Shown here in pieces: positions 42,617-50,313 of a stretch of DNA of 64,000 nt; position 1 is the first letter of the stretch; the number at the start of each line of letters is the position of its first letter. The stretch is taken from contig JANQQN010000259.1 in NCBI GenBank assembly GCA_028289325.1, positions 1 through 64,000 of the forward strand, written 5' to 3'. Position numbers and translations under genes: made by a program. Origin of the DNA: Myxococcota bacterium (GTDB taxonomy: Bacteria > Myxococcota > Kuafuiibacteriia > Kuafuiibacteriales > Kuafuiibacteriaceae). The notes under the pieces are model-generated. The model worked only from the letters and a program-made list of their open reading frames with translations, was not told the origin of the DNA and searched no databases.

Positions 42617-43146
42617 GGGTTCGGAGTCTCGAAGCGGCCGGCCTTCACCGCCGACGCGACCGACTGAAACATCGAATTGGGAATGGGCAGGCTCAGGCTG
42701 TACTGCGCGACGCGCCATCCTCCGTCCCGATACACCAAAACCCCGGTGCCCCGGCAACGTCCGTACTTCTCGCTGGTCACCACCTCGTCGAACCACGCTG
42801 TATCGCCGTCGGCGGCCACGGTGATCGTTCGGTCTGAAGGGCGATAGGCCCAGCCCCGCCCATTGTCGAAGTGGGGCTTGGCGTAGGCACGAAACGCCTC
42901 CAGGGACCATCGTTCCCCGGGATCCGTGCCGAGAAACACGGCGTTGGGGGCGAACTGTGCGAAATAGGTCGCCTCGTCGGCCCGGGCGGCCGCAGCGTGC
43001 AAGGTATCGAGAACCTGTTCGATCTGCGGCCGGGCCGCGCTCGGGTCGATCCTGGCCCCGGCCCCCTTCGACGCCACGCATCCGGGGCCACTGGCGGCGA
43101 CCAGGAGCCCGGCGGTGATGAGGGCAGTGAAAGTCCGACTCGGCAT
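42613..43146 (-). CDS. Exported NTF2/SnoaL-fold (DUF4440-like) protein
   Basis: A 177-residue protein with an N-terminal hydrophobic leader (FTALITAGLLVAASGPGC). The cysteine may be a lipid-attachment site, though the preceding residues are not a classical lipobox. The rest follows the DUF4440/SnoaL fold (QIEQVLDTLHAAAARADEAT; FLGTDPGERWSLEAFRAYAK; WRVAQYSLSLPIPN). The function is unknown; this fold serves as both enzyme and ligand-binding scaffold. It overlaps the next gene by 4 bases. Confidence 0.8.
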   Translation of the reverse strand: MPSRTFTALITAGLLVAASGPGCVASKGAGARIDPSAARPQIEQVLDTLHAAAARADEATYFAQFAPNAVFLGTDPGERWSLEAFRAYAKPHFDNGRGWAYRPSDRTITVAADGDTAWFDEVVTSEKYGRCRGTGVLVYRDGGWRVAQYSLSLPIPNSMFQSVASAVKAGRFETPNP

Positions 43147-43262
43147 GCGAGAACACTGAACACGTAGTCAGTCAAAATCAAGTACCTGCTCCGTCACGCT
43201 TGGCCCGTCTGGCGCCTAGACGAAACACCAGCGGCCAACCCAGCGGCCGCGAGAGGAGCGAC

Positions 43263-43394
43263 ATGATGAAGTTGATTCGATGGGTTCTGTTGAGCAGTGT
43301 TCTAGGAATGTCCGCTTTGGCTTACGCCGGCACGACCGCCAGCTGCGAGTGCCCGAGTTGCGAGTGCGACCGGTCGTGCGACTGCGGGCGCTGA
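43263..43394 (+). CDS. Exported 43-residue cysteine-rich peptide
   Basis: ATG 43263 (MMKLIRWVLLSSVLGMSALA) follows a good GAGAGGAG site. A signal peptide ends AYA (about residue 22), leaving a mature peptide of 21 residues with six cysteines in the pattern CEC-PS-CEC-DRS-CDC. That looks like a metallothionein-like metal binder or a disulfide peptide. It lies four bases upstream of the sigma-factor gene. A second direct CAGCGGCC copy (43229-43236 and 43241-43248) precedes it and may be an operator. Confidence 0.65.
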   Translation: MMKLIRWVLLSSVLGMSALAYAGTTASCECPSCECDRSCDCGR

Positions 43395-43398
43395 AGCG

Positions 43399-43914
43399 TT
43401 GACGCCGTCCGAGCGGCAACAGCTGCGGGCGCAGCTCATTCGATTGAAGAGCGGTGACCGCGCCGCCTTCACCCCCGTGTATGACGCGCTCAGCCCCGTC
43501 TTGATCGGGTTCGCGCGGCGACTGGTGGGGCCCGAGGAGGCGGAAGATGCCGCACAGCAGGCGTTGATCAAGCTATTTGGGCAGGCGAGCGCCTACGACG
43601 AAACGAAAGACGTCGCGGCGTGGGCGCTCAGTCTCACCGCGTGGGAGTGCCGGACGATCCGGACCCGTGCGCGGCGACGAAGAGAGGTTCCGATAGACGA
43701 CGAGATCGATACACAGGCTTTCGATCCGACGTCCGCGCTCCTCGAGCGCAAGGTGTTGCAGGAGGCCGAAGCGGTGCTGCAGACCTTGAGCGAGCGGGAT
43801 CAAGAAGTTTTGCGCAGCGCCTTCGCCGACGAAGGCCGAGGCGCGACCTTCCGCAAGCGCAAGCAGCGAGCGCTGGCTCGACTGCTCGCGGCCTGGAGGA
43901 CGAACCATGGATAA
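43399..43914 (+). CDS. ECF-like sigma-70 family sigma factor
   Basis: A 171-residue protein starting at TTG 43399. Region 2 is clear (YDALSPVLIGFARRLVGPEE, then AEDAAQQALIKLFGQASAYD, with a region 2.4-like AWALSLTAWECRTIRTRARR). Region 4 is short: VLQTLSERDQEVLRSAF then GATFRKRKQRALARLLAAW, lacking a typical E-I-A helix-turn-helix spacing. No classical anti-sigma factor follows; a small membrane protein overlaps its end by 8 bases and might serve that role. Confidence 0.8.
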   Translation: MTPSERQQLRAQLIRLKSGDRAAFTPVYDALSPVLIGFARRLVGPEEAEDAAQQALIKLFGQASAYDETKDVAAWALSLTAWECRTIRTRARRRREVPIDDEIDTQAFDPTSALLERKVLQEAEAVLQTLSERDQEVLRSAFADEGRGATFRKRKQRALARLLAAWRTNHG

Positions 43915-44443
43915 CGCGCGAAGAGCGGCCCGCTGGGCCTACGAGAAGGGGCGGATCGCCGACGCCGTGGTGCGGGCAGGGGCGAGCGTGCCCGTAGCGT
44001 TGGCCCTGTATCTCACCGGGGCCACCGCCGGCCTCGCCGCGCAGAGCGCAGTCGCCATGTTCGGCTTTGTCGCCGTGGGCGGCTGGTGGCGAACCGACCT
44101 CGGCCGGGGTGCGGTCGCGGGCGCGGCCACGGTCATGATTCCGATGCTGCTCAGCGTGTATATGGAGACGCTGGGGTGCGCGATGTCGCCGACCGAGTGC
44201 GCGACGTTCTGCCTGTACGGCTCTGCGACCCTGGGCTGCGTGGCCGGATACCTCCTCGGACAAGCGGCGGCCTTACGCAGTCGCAAGGACGGATTCTGGT
44301 TCCTGGGCGCCACGGTCACCACCGCGACCCTCGCGGTTACCGTCGGCTGTGGGATCTTGGGTTTCGGGAGCACCTTCGGCCTCGCCATCGGTCTGCTGCT
44401 CGTCGGCGTGCCCACCTTCGCTTGGGTGCGAGCGACGAGCTGA
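43907..44443 (+). CDS. Small integral membrane protein co-transcribed with the sigma factor
   Basis: A 178-residue protein with about five membrane helices (VPVALALYLTGATAGLAAQS; GAVAGAATVMIPMLLSVYME; ATLGCVAGYLLGQAA; LGATVTTATLAVTVGCGILG; GLAIGLLLVGVPTFAWV) and several cysteines near the membrane face (LGCAMSPTECATFC). The 8-base overlap with the sigma factor implies coupled translation. A regulatory role on the sigma factor is possible but not visible in sequence. Confidence 0.7.
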   Translation: MDNARRAARWAYEKGRIADAVVRAGASVPVALALYLTGATAGLAAQSAVAMFGFVAVGGWWRTDLGRGAVAGAATVMIPMLLSVYMETLGCAMSPTECATFCLYGSATLGCVAGYLLGQAAALRSRKDGFWFLGATVTTATLAVTVGCGILGFGSTFGLAIGLLLVGVPTFAWVRATS

Positions 44444-44453
44444 TCAGCCGCGG

Positions 44454-44672
44454 TCAGCGACCGCCGATCGCCGCCGCAGCGGAGGTCACGCCGACCGGGG
44501 CGGAGGCGTGGGACGGGGCCCCGGCGGGGCCAGCTTCCATGGCCCCGAGGGGCACCGTCGCGCTCAGCTGAGCCAGGAGTCCCAGCACGACCATGGCCAC
44601 GAACGCGGCCCCGATCCATTGGCCGATCACCACCGCCGCATCTCCCTGCGGAGCATCGAAAGAATCGTACAT
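44454..44672 (-). CDS. Possible 72-residue single-helix membrane protein
   Basis: The frame from ATG 44672 encodes MYDSFDAPQGDAAVVIGQWI, a membrane helix (AAFVAMVVLGLLAQLSA) and an Ala/Gly/Pro-rich tail. The ribosome-binding site is poor and no family is recognised. It is listed because the helix and composition look protein-like in this gap. Confidence 0.35.
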   Translation of the reverse strand: MYDSFDAPQGDAAVVIGQWIGAAFVAMVVLGLLAQLSATVPLGAMEAGPAGAPSHASAPVGVTSAAAAIGGR

Positions 44673-44775
44673 GAGCAAAGGTGCCCGCGGAGCCCGCACC
44701 GTGAGGCCCCGGATCGATAGGGACGAACCATGGCCCCCATTCGAAAAAACGAACAGCGGGCGTACACGGCGTCGC

Positions 44776-47238
44776 TCACAGATCGAGGACAACGTTGGTG
44801 CGGGGGCGGGCCACGCAAATGAGGGCGTAACCGTCGTCGGGCGGCTGGACGGGGTCTTCGTCGTAGGTCACCGAGCCCTCCACCACCCGGCACGCACAGG
44901 TCTGACAGACGCCCGAACGACAGCTGAATGGCGGGCTCAGACCTTCCGCCTCCGCGAGCTCGAGTAACGACCCGGCGTCCCAGGTCGCCTCGAGGTCCGC
45001 GCGGGCGAACCGGACCGGGAGGCCCCCGCCCGACGACGTATCGATGGCCGGCTTCGCGGCGTCGACGAGAGGGCTCGAGGGCCCGAAGAACTCGTAGTGC
45101 ATCCGAGACCCGTCGATACCGAGGTCGACGAGCCCTCCATACACGTCGCGCATGAAGGGGGGAGGGCCCACCAGGTAGAAGTCATAACTGTCGAAGGGAA
45201 GAATCGATTTGATCAGGGCGACATTCACCCGTCCTACGCTGTCGTGGGTCACGCCGAGCTGGTCGCCGGCCTCCGGCGCGCTGTACCGCACATGAACATT
45301 GACGTTGGAATGCTCGGCGGCGAGGCGGCGGACATGATCGCCGAACGCGTGTTCGCGGCCGTTTCGCGCACCATGGATGAACCACACCGGGCGCGACGAG
45401 CCGGCAAGACGGTTCAGCATGCTGATCATCGGCGTGAGTCCGACCCCCGCGCTCAGCAGAACGACCCCGCGGGTCGGATGTTCGGTGAGCGAAAATCGCC
45501 CTCGCGGAGTGAGAACCGCGAGCCGGTCGCCGACACGTATCCGGTCGTGAAAGTATGTAGAGGCGACCCCCGGCGGCGACACCCCGTCAAAAGACGCCTC
45601 TCGCTTGATGCTCAACCGATAGTACGAGGCGCCGGGCCGGTCGGATAACGAGTACGTACGGACGACCGTTCCGTCGGGCCCCGGCACGTAAACGGTCAAG
45701 AACTGGCCGGGTCGAAACTCGGGCAGGGGCACATCACCGGTAGGCTCCAGGTAGAAGGAAGTAATGACGTCGCTCTCGCGCACGATTTTGCTGACCTCTA
45801 CTTCTCGCAGACCCTTCGACGCGGTTTTGGCGTTGCGAAGCCGCTCTTCGAACGATTCCTTCCAACCGTGACTGAGGGCCGCGATGGACAACGCGCGTCG
45901 GGTTCCGGCGAGATCGGAAGTGCTAAAGTAAAGCAGATCGTTCACCGCGCGCACGCTCATGCCGTTCGGGTCGCGGCCGAGGAGCTCGAACCGGTCTCCT
46001 GCGCCGACCTCGCCTTGCTGCCGAACCCGAAGGTAAAAGCCGACGCGTCCGCTGCGACGGAAGCGGTCCTGAAAGCCGTCGATGCCCATCTTGAGCGCGA
46101 GCTTGAAGCAGGGAACCCGAGGCTGCGAGACCTCGACCACCGCCGTCCCCAGCCGATAGACATCGCCGACAAAGACCTCGTTGTCGCTCATTCCGCTTAC
46201 GGTCAGGTTCTCGCCGAACTGGCCGGGCGAAAGGTCGTCGCGACCCAGCGCCTCCTGCCAGTAGAAGTAATGGTCGTTTGAATAGACATAGACGGCGCGA
46301 AAAGCGCCACCATGGCCCCACAGATCCGCTTGACCGTCAGCGTCGAAGTTCAGCCAGCGAAGCCGGGCCTGGGACGGGACCGGACGCTTGAAGATCCCGG
46401 TGGACACCGTCTGACCGTCTCGCGTCGTCTCTCGCGGCAAGGATACGTTGACCGACAGGATCTCTCCTCCGACGGGGGGGGATGCAGCGACGAGGCTCGC
46501 CGGCGCCACAAAATCGGAGTGCGCCCCCACCCGATCGAAACGAGGACCGAATCCGTCCAGCTGGCTCGCCCGGTTGACGGTCAGCGAAAGCACCGCCCTC
46601 GCGCCGAAGAAGCGGCTGACGTGATGGGAGTCGACGAGGCGGGTGGCCGCGCCTTCGAAACCAACCGCGACCCCTTCCCGAAGGTTGAGTCCGATCCCCG
46701 TCACTGGCCACTCGGCCGAATCCTCCGCTTCGCTTCGGTCGACGAGCAAGACGTTGGTTTCGTGAGCGACCAGCGCCGTGCCGCTGAAGGTCACCGAGAG
46801 TACGAGCTCGCCGGCCACCGCACGAACGACCACGAACAGGTCGGCGTCGGCGAGCAGGGCACCTTGCGCCCGGTCGAGCGCGGTTGTGATTCGATGCGCC
46901 GGTTCAGAAGCGTCCGAGCGAAACGCCCAGCGATCGTTCGCTGTCGATACGCGGACATCGTCGCTCGTCACGTCGAGCTGAGGTCCGTCGGAACCGGTCT
47001 CCGTATAGCGGCCGGCGACGCGCAACAGGGTCCCGGTCTGCGGCACGAACCCGATCGCGACGCCGGCGGTTCCTTCCTGGATCTCGGCGCCGCGGGCAAG
47101 AACGGCACGAAGGCCGTTCGATACCGTCGACTCGAACGCGGCAACCGCAGACAGCTGCGGTCGACCTCCCGCGCCCACCCAGCCGAGAAGGCGAAACGGT
47201 GCTTCCGCGATACGACTTACGTTGTCCGCCGAGATCAT
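44776..47238 (-). CDS. Fusion of N-terminal split-barrel-like domain, MOSC domain, FAD/NAD ferredoxin reductase and 2Fe-2S ferredoxin
   Basis: An 820-residue cytoplasmic fusion. Residues about 1-250 resemble a pyridoxamine-phosphate-oxidase-like flavin split barrel (uncertain). Residues about 255-420 form a MOSC domain (KRPVPSQARLRWLNFDADGQ; GQFGENLTVSG; RVPCFKLALKM with the cysteine that can bind molybdenum). Next come the FAD domain (RTYSLSDRPGASYYRLSIKR), the NAD domain (VLLSAGVGLTPMISMLNRL) and a C-terminal plant-type 2Fe-2S domain (CRSGVCQTCACRVVEG ... ALICVA). YiiM/YcbX-type MOSC proteins with reductase parts reduce N-hydroxylated compounds; that is the best guess. Confidence 0.85.
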   Translation of the reverse strand: MISADNVSRIAEAPFRLLGWVGAGGRPQLSAVAAFESTVSNGLRAVLARGAEIQEGTAGVAIGFVPQTGTLLRVAGRYTETGSDGPQLDVTSDDVRVSTANDRWAFRSDASEPAHRITTALDRAQGALLADADLFVVVRAVAGELVLSVTFSGTALVAHETNVLLVDRSEAEDSAEWPVTGIGLNLREGVAVGFEGAATRLVDSHHVSRFFGARAVLSLTVNRASQLDGFGPRFDRVGAHSDFVAPASLVAASPPVGGEILSVNVSLPRETTRDGQTVSTGIFKRPVPSQARLRWLNFDADGQADLWGHGGAFRAVYVYSNDHYFYWQEALGRDDLSPGQFGENLTVSGMSDNEVFVGDVYRLGTAVVEVSQPRVPCFKLALKMGIDGFQDRFRRSGRVGFYLRVRQQGEVGAGDRFELLGRDPNGMSVRAVNDLLYFSTSDLAGTRRALSIAALSHGWKESFEERLRNAKTASKGLREVEVSKIVRESDVITSFYLEPTGDVPLPEFRPGQFLTVYVPGPDGTVVRTYSLSDRPGASYYRLSIKREASFDGVSPPGVASTYFHDRIRVGDRLAVLTPRGRFSLTEHPTRGVVLLSAGVGLTPMISMLNRLAGSSRPVWFIHGARNGREHAFGDHVRRLAAEHSNVNVHVRYSAPEAGDQLGVTHDSVGRVNVALIKSILPFDSYDFYLVGPPPFMRDVYGGLVDLGIDGSRMHYEFFGPSSPLVDAAKPAIDTSSGGGLPVRFARADLEATWDAGSLLELAEAEGLSPPFSCRSGVCQTCACRVVEGSVTYDEDPVQPPDDGYALICVARPRTNVVLDL

Positions 47239-47567
47239 GTCGGCAGTATGGCCGGCGCCACGACGTTAGGGATAGGACAATTGTCCCGCAGGGCGATGCT
47301 GACCGAGGTCAAGGCGCTCATGCACAGCTCCTTGTGGGTGAAGTCGCCGGCCAGCGTCTGAACCTTACACAACACACCTTTGTCGCAGACCCTCGACGAC
47401 TCTCCATCGACGGTGCGAACGGTTTCGACGAGCTTCTGTTCGAAGTCTTTTCTCTCCCGATCGGCTTGTCGTCGGTTCTCTTGGCCTGCGCGCAGCGTCC
47501 GGGCCAAGATCATCGCTTGCTCATGGCGAAGGCAGGCGGAGGGGATCGCCTCTAATCGTTCCGCCAC
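47235..47567 (-). CDS. Small protein of unknown function upstream of the MOSC fusion
   Basis: A 110-residue frame whose stop overlaps the start of the MOSC fusion (ATGA). It is helix-rich and polar (ILARTLRAGQENRRQADRER) with three cysteines in the C-terminal half (VCDKGVLCKV; KELCMS). No family is recognised. The overlap and composition support a real gene, but there is no strong ribosome-binding site. Confidence 0.45.
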   Translation of the reverse strand: MAERLEAIPSACLRHEQAMILARTLRAGQENRRQADRERKDFEQKLVETVRTVDGESSRVCDKGVLCKVQTLAGDFTHKELCMSALTSVSIALRDNCPIPNVVAPAILPT

Positions 47568-47801
47568 TCGCGCGAATGCCGGGTCCCTGAACAGACACCA
47601 ACAAGCAGCGCCGTCGCCACTCGAACCCCGCTCTTCGTTTCGAAGCGCACGGGGTTACGTTACATGGGACATCTCGGGGTGTCATCGGCCCGGTTCAGGC
47701 CCCGACCCAGGGGTCGGACAATCGGCTACGCGAGGGATAATCCCGCGGTTGTCGATCGCTGCGCTCTAGCGCCCACGAGCGCCGGCGGTTACTCCCAAGG
47801 C

Positions 47802-50300
47802 ATGGTTCGGATCGGCTCGATCCTTGCGGCCGCAGTGACGTTGGTCGCGTGCGGTCCTTCGGCCAGCACGCCCAACGAATGGCGGTCGACGCAAAGCGGG
47901 GTGACCGTCGAAGTCACCACCGCTCCGTTCTCGCTGGTGATTCGCGGCCAAGACGGCCAGGAGGTTCTTCGCCTGTTCGATGGTGTGGGCGCCTATGGGC
48001 CCCTGGCGGCCACCGTCGACGAGCCGAGGTTCTTCGATCAGGTCGTTCCCGGCTGGGACGGATATGAGGCCAACGAGGGCGAGTCCATCGCCGCCGCGGA
48101 TCCTCAGCTGGAAGGCGTGAGCAGCGATGAAGTCACGGTTCGGTTTCGCAAGCCCCTCGATGCCACGTTGCGCGTCATCCATCGCGGCGACCGTGTCCGC
48201 TTCGAAGCGCAGACGGAGTCCCTCGTTCCCCATGCGCCCGAGGGACCACGAACCAGAGCCAGCGTCGCGTTTCACCTGCGGGACGACGAGCAGTTCTTCG
48301 GGCTCGGAGAACGGACGGCCACCGTGAATCACCGCGGTTGGTCGCTGTATAACTGGTGTGAGGAAGGCGGCCTCGGCGCCGGCGAGGGTGAGCCGCCTGG
48401 CCCTTCCAACCCCTATCCGAACGGGGTCTCCATGACCAACTTCCCCATCCCTCTCGTTCACTCCAGCGCCGGCTACGCCCTACACCTCGATACGACCTAT
48501 CGCAGCGAGTTCCACCTCGGCAGCGAGGTCGACGACGCATGGCGGATCACCGTCGACCGCAACGCGTTCGCGTTCACGGTGTACTCGGACCCGAGCCCTC
48601 TCCGCAACCTCGACCTTTACACTCAAGATACAGGTCGACCGATCCTCCCTGCACCGTGGGTGTTCGGCCCTCGACGACGTCTTAGTCTGGGCGACACGGC
48701 GTTCGGTGAGCCGGAGTGGCAGGTCCTGCGGCGCCGCGGCGTGCCGACCACCAGCCTCGACGACAACGTGCACTTCTTACCCGCGCTGTCCCACGTCGGC
48801 CGGGAGGCCGAGCTGCGCGACTGGGTCGACACCCTTCACGCCCATGGCTTCAAAGTGATGGCGTACAACAATCCCTATGTATCGACGCTGTCGGAACGAG
48901 CCCGGGCCGACGTACAAGCGGGCATCGAGCGAGGCGTTCTGCTTCGGGACGAAGCCGGCCTGATCGCCGAGACGTTCTTGATCTCGGGATCCCCGGAGAC
49001 GATCGCGACCATCGATCTGACCCTGGCCGAAGGTAAAGCCTGGTTTCAATCGTTGCTGAGGCGAACCCTGGACCTCGGCTACGACGGCTGGATGCACGAC
49101 TTCGGCGAGTACGTGAAGCGGGGCTGGCGAGCGGGCGACGGCCGCCGAGGCGACGAGCTACACAACGCGTTTCCGGTCTTATCCGCGCAAGCCGCGTACG
49201 AACTGCTCGAGCGTGAGCGCCCCGGTAACTTTCACTTCCACGTCCGCGCAGGGTACAGCGGCAGTCAGAAGTACGTACCCGCGGTGTGGAACGGCGACCC
49301 GGAAGCGACCTTCGATCCGACCCAAGGCCTGCCCGCCTCGCTGTTTGCCGGCGTCAACATTTCGATGTCCGGCATCGCCTACTGGGGTAGCGACATCAGC
49401 GGCTTCAAGTGCTACACCGACGACCCCCGCGACAAAGAAATGTACCTGCGCTGGGCTCAGCTAGGGGCGGTATCACCGATCATGCAGAGCCAGAGCGCGT
49501 GTGCGAACGTCGCTGGTCGACGGCAGAAATGGACGCTGTGGAGCGACGACGAGACGGTCGACGTCTACGGCCGGATGGCTCGCCTCCACACGCGCCTGCA
49601 GCCCTACTTCTCGCTGCTGGCCCGCACCGCCCACGAGACCGGTGCGCCCCTGATGCGCCATCCCTTCCTGCTCTTCCCTCGGATGCCCGAGGCCTGGTCA
49701 GTGCGAGAAGCGTTCTTTCTCGGCGACGCCCTGTACGCTGCGCCCGTCGTGAGGCGCGGACAACGCGAAAAGACGGTGTGGCTGCCCCCCGGCCGCTACG
49801 TCGAATGGAACGAACAGCGCGCTTTCGACGGCGACCAGGTGATCACCGTCCCCGCGCCCCTAACCCGACTCCCGTTGTTTCTGGTCGAGAATCGGATCGT
49901 CCCTCTGCTCGATCAATCGATCGAGACCCTCGCCGAAGCGACGGTGTCCGACGTGGTGACGCCGTCGAAGGTCGACGACCGGCTCGACGCGGTGGTGTTC
50001 ATGACCGAAGGAACGACGACCCGGACCCTGGAAGACGGAATCGAGCTCACGATCGAGCGGCAGGCCGAAGCCGGGGCCAACGCGACCGCCGACCTCACCG
50101 CGGTCGAAGCCGGCGCGCTGGCGGACTGCTCGTCGTGCTTCAACGACGCTCCGGTCACCGACCGGGCCGGCGGCGCCGTTGGCCGCCTTCGCATCAATAC
50201 CGACACCGCCGACTCATCGGATCTGCGCTTTGGGCGTTTCCGCCTTCGGCACCGGGCTAACCGGCCGGTGCGCATTCGATGGGACGTCTATTATCCGTAG
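47802..50300 (+). CDS. GH31 family glycoside hydrolase, lipoprotein
   Basis: An 832-residue exported enzyme with lipobox LVAC (about Cys16). The GH31 barrel has the nucleophile region GYDGWMHDFGEYVKR, an acid-base region near YVPAVWNGDPEATFDP, and NISMSGIAYWGSDISGF, characteristic of alpha-glucosidases and alpha-xylosidases. WMHDFGEY resembles the sulfoquinovosidase (YihQ) version of the motif, but the sulfonate-binding tryptophan motif is not apparent, so I would not call it that. ATG 47802 was chosen because it begins the signal sequence. Confidence 0.88.
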   Translation: MVRIGSILAAAVTLVACGPSASTPNEWRSTQSGVTVEVTTAPFSLVIRGQDGQEVLRLFDGVGAYGPLAATVDEPRFFDQVVPGWDGYEANEGESIAAADPQLEGVSSDEVTVRFRKPLDATLRVIHRGDRVRFEAQTESLVPHAPEGPRTRASVAFHLRDDEQFFGLGERTATVNHRGWSLYNWCEEGGLGAGEGEPPGPSNPYPNGVSMTNFPIPLVHSSAGYALHLDTTYRSEFHLGSEVDDAWRITVDRNAFAFTVYSDPSPLRNLDLYTQDTGRPILPAPWVFGPRRRLSLGDTAFGEPEWQVLRRRGVPTTSLDDNVHFLPALSHVGREAELRDWVDTLHAHGFKVMAYNNPYVSTLSERARADVQAGIERGVLLRDEAGLIAETFLISGSPETIATIDLTLAEGKAWFQSLLRRTLDLGYDGWMHDFGEYVKRGWRAGDGRRGDELHNAFPVLSAQAAYELLERERPGNFHFHVRAGYSGSQKYVPAVWNGDPEATFDPTQGLPASLFAGVNISMSGIAYWGSDISGFKCYTDDPRDKEMYLRWAQLGAVSPIMQSQSACANVAGRRQKWTLWSDDETVDVYGRMARLHTRLQPYFSLLARTAHETGAPLMRHPFLLFPRMPEAWSVREAFFLGDALYAAPVVRRGQREKTVWLPPGRYVEWNEQRAFDGDQVITVPAPLTRLPLFLVENRIVPLLDQSIETLAEATVSDVVTPSKVDDRLDAVVFMTEGTTTRTLEDGIELTIERQAEAGANATADLTAVEAGALADCSSCFNDAPVTDRAGGAVGRLRINTDTADSSDLRFGRFRLRHRANRPVRIRWDVYYP

Positions 50301-50313
50301 CCGCGGCCGGCGT

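Noticed and set aside
47802-50300. Sulfoquinovosidase (YihQ) identity for the GH31 gene
   Set aside because: WMHDFGEY is shared, but the tryptophan-rich sulfonate-binding motif is not visible, so only GH31 is claimed.
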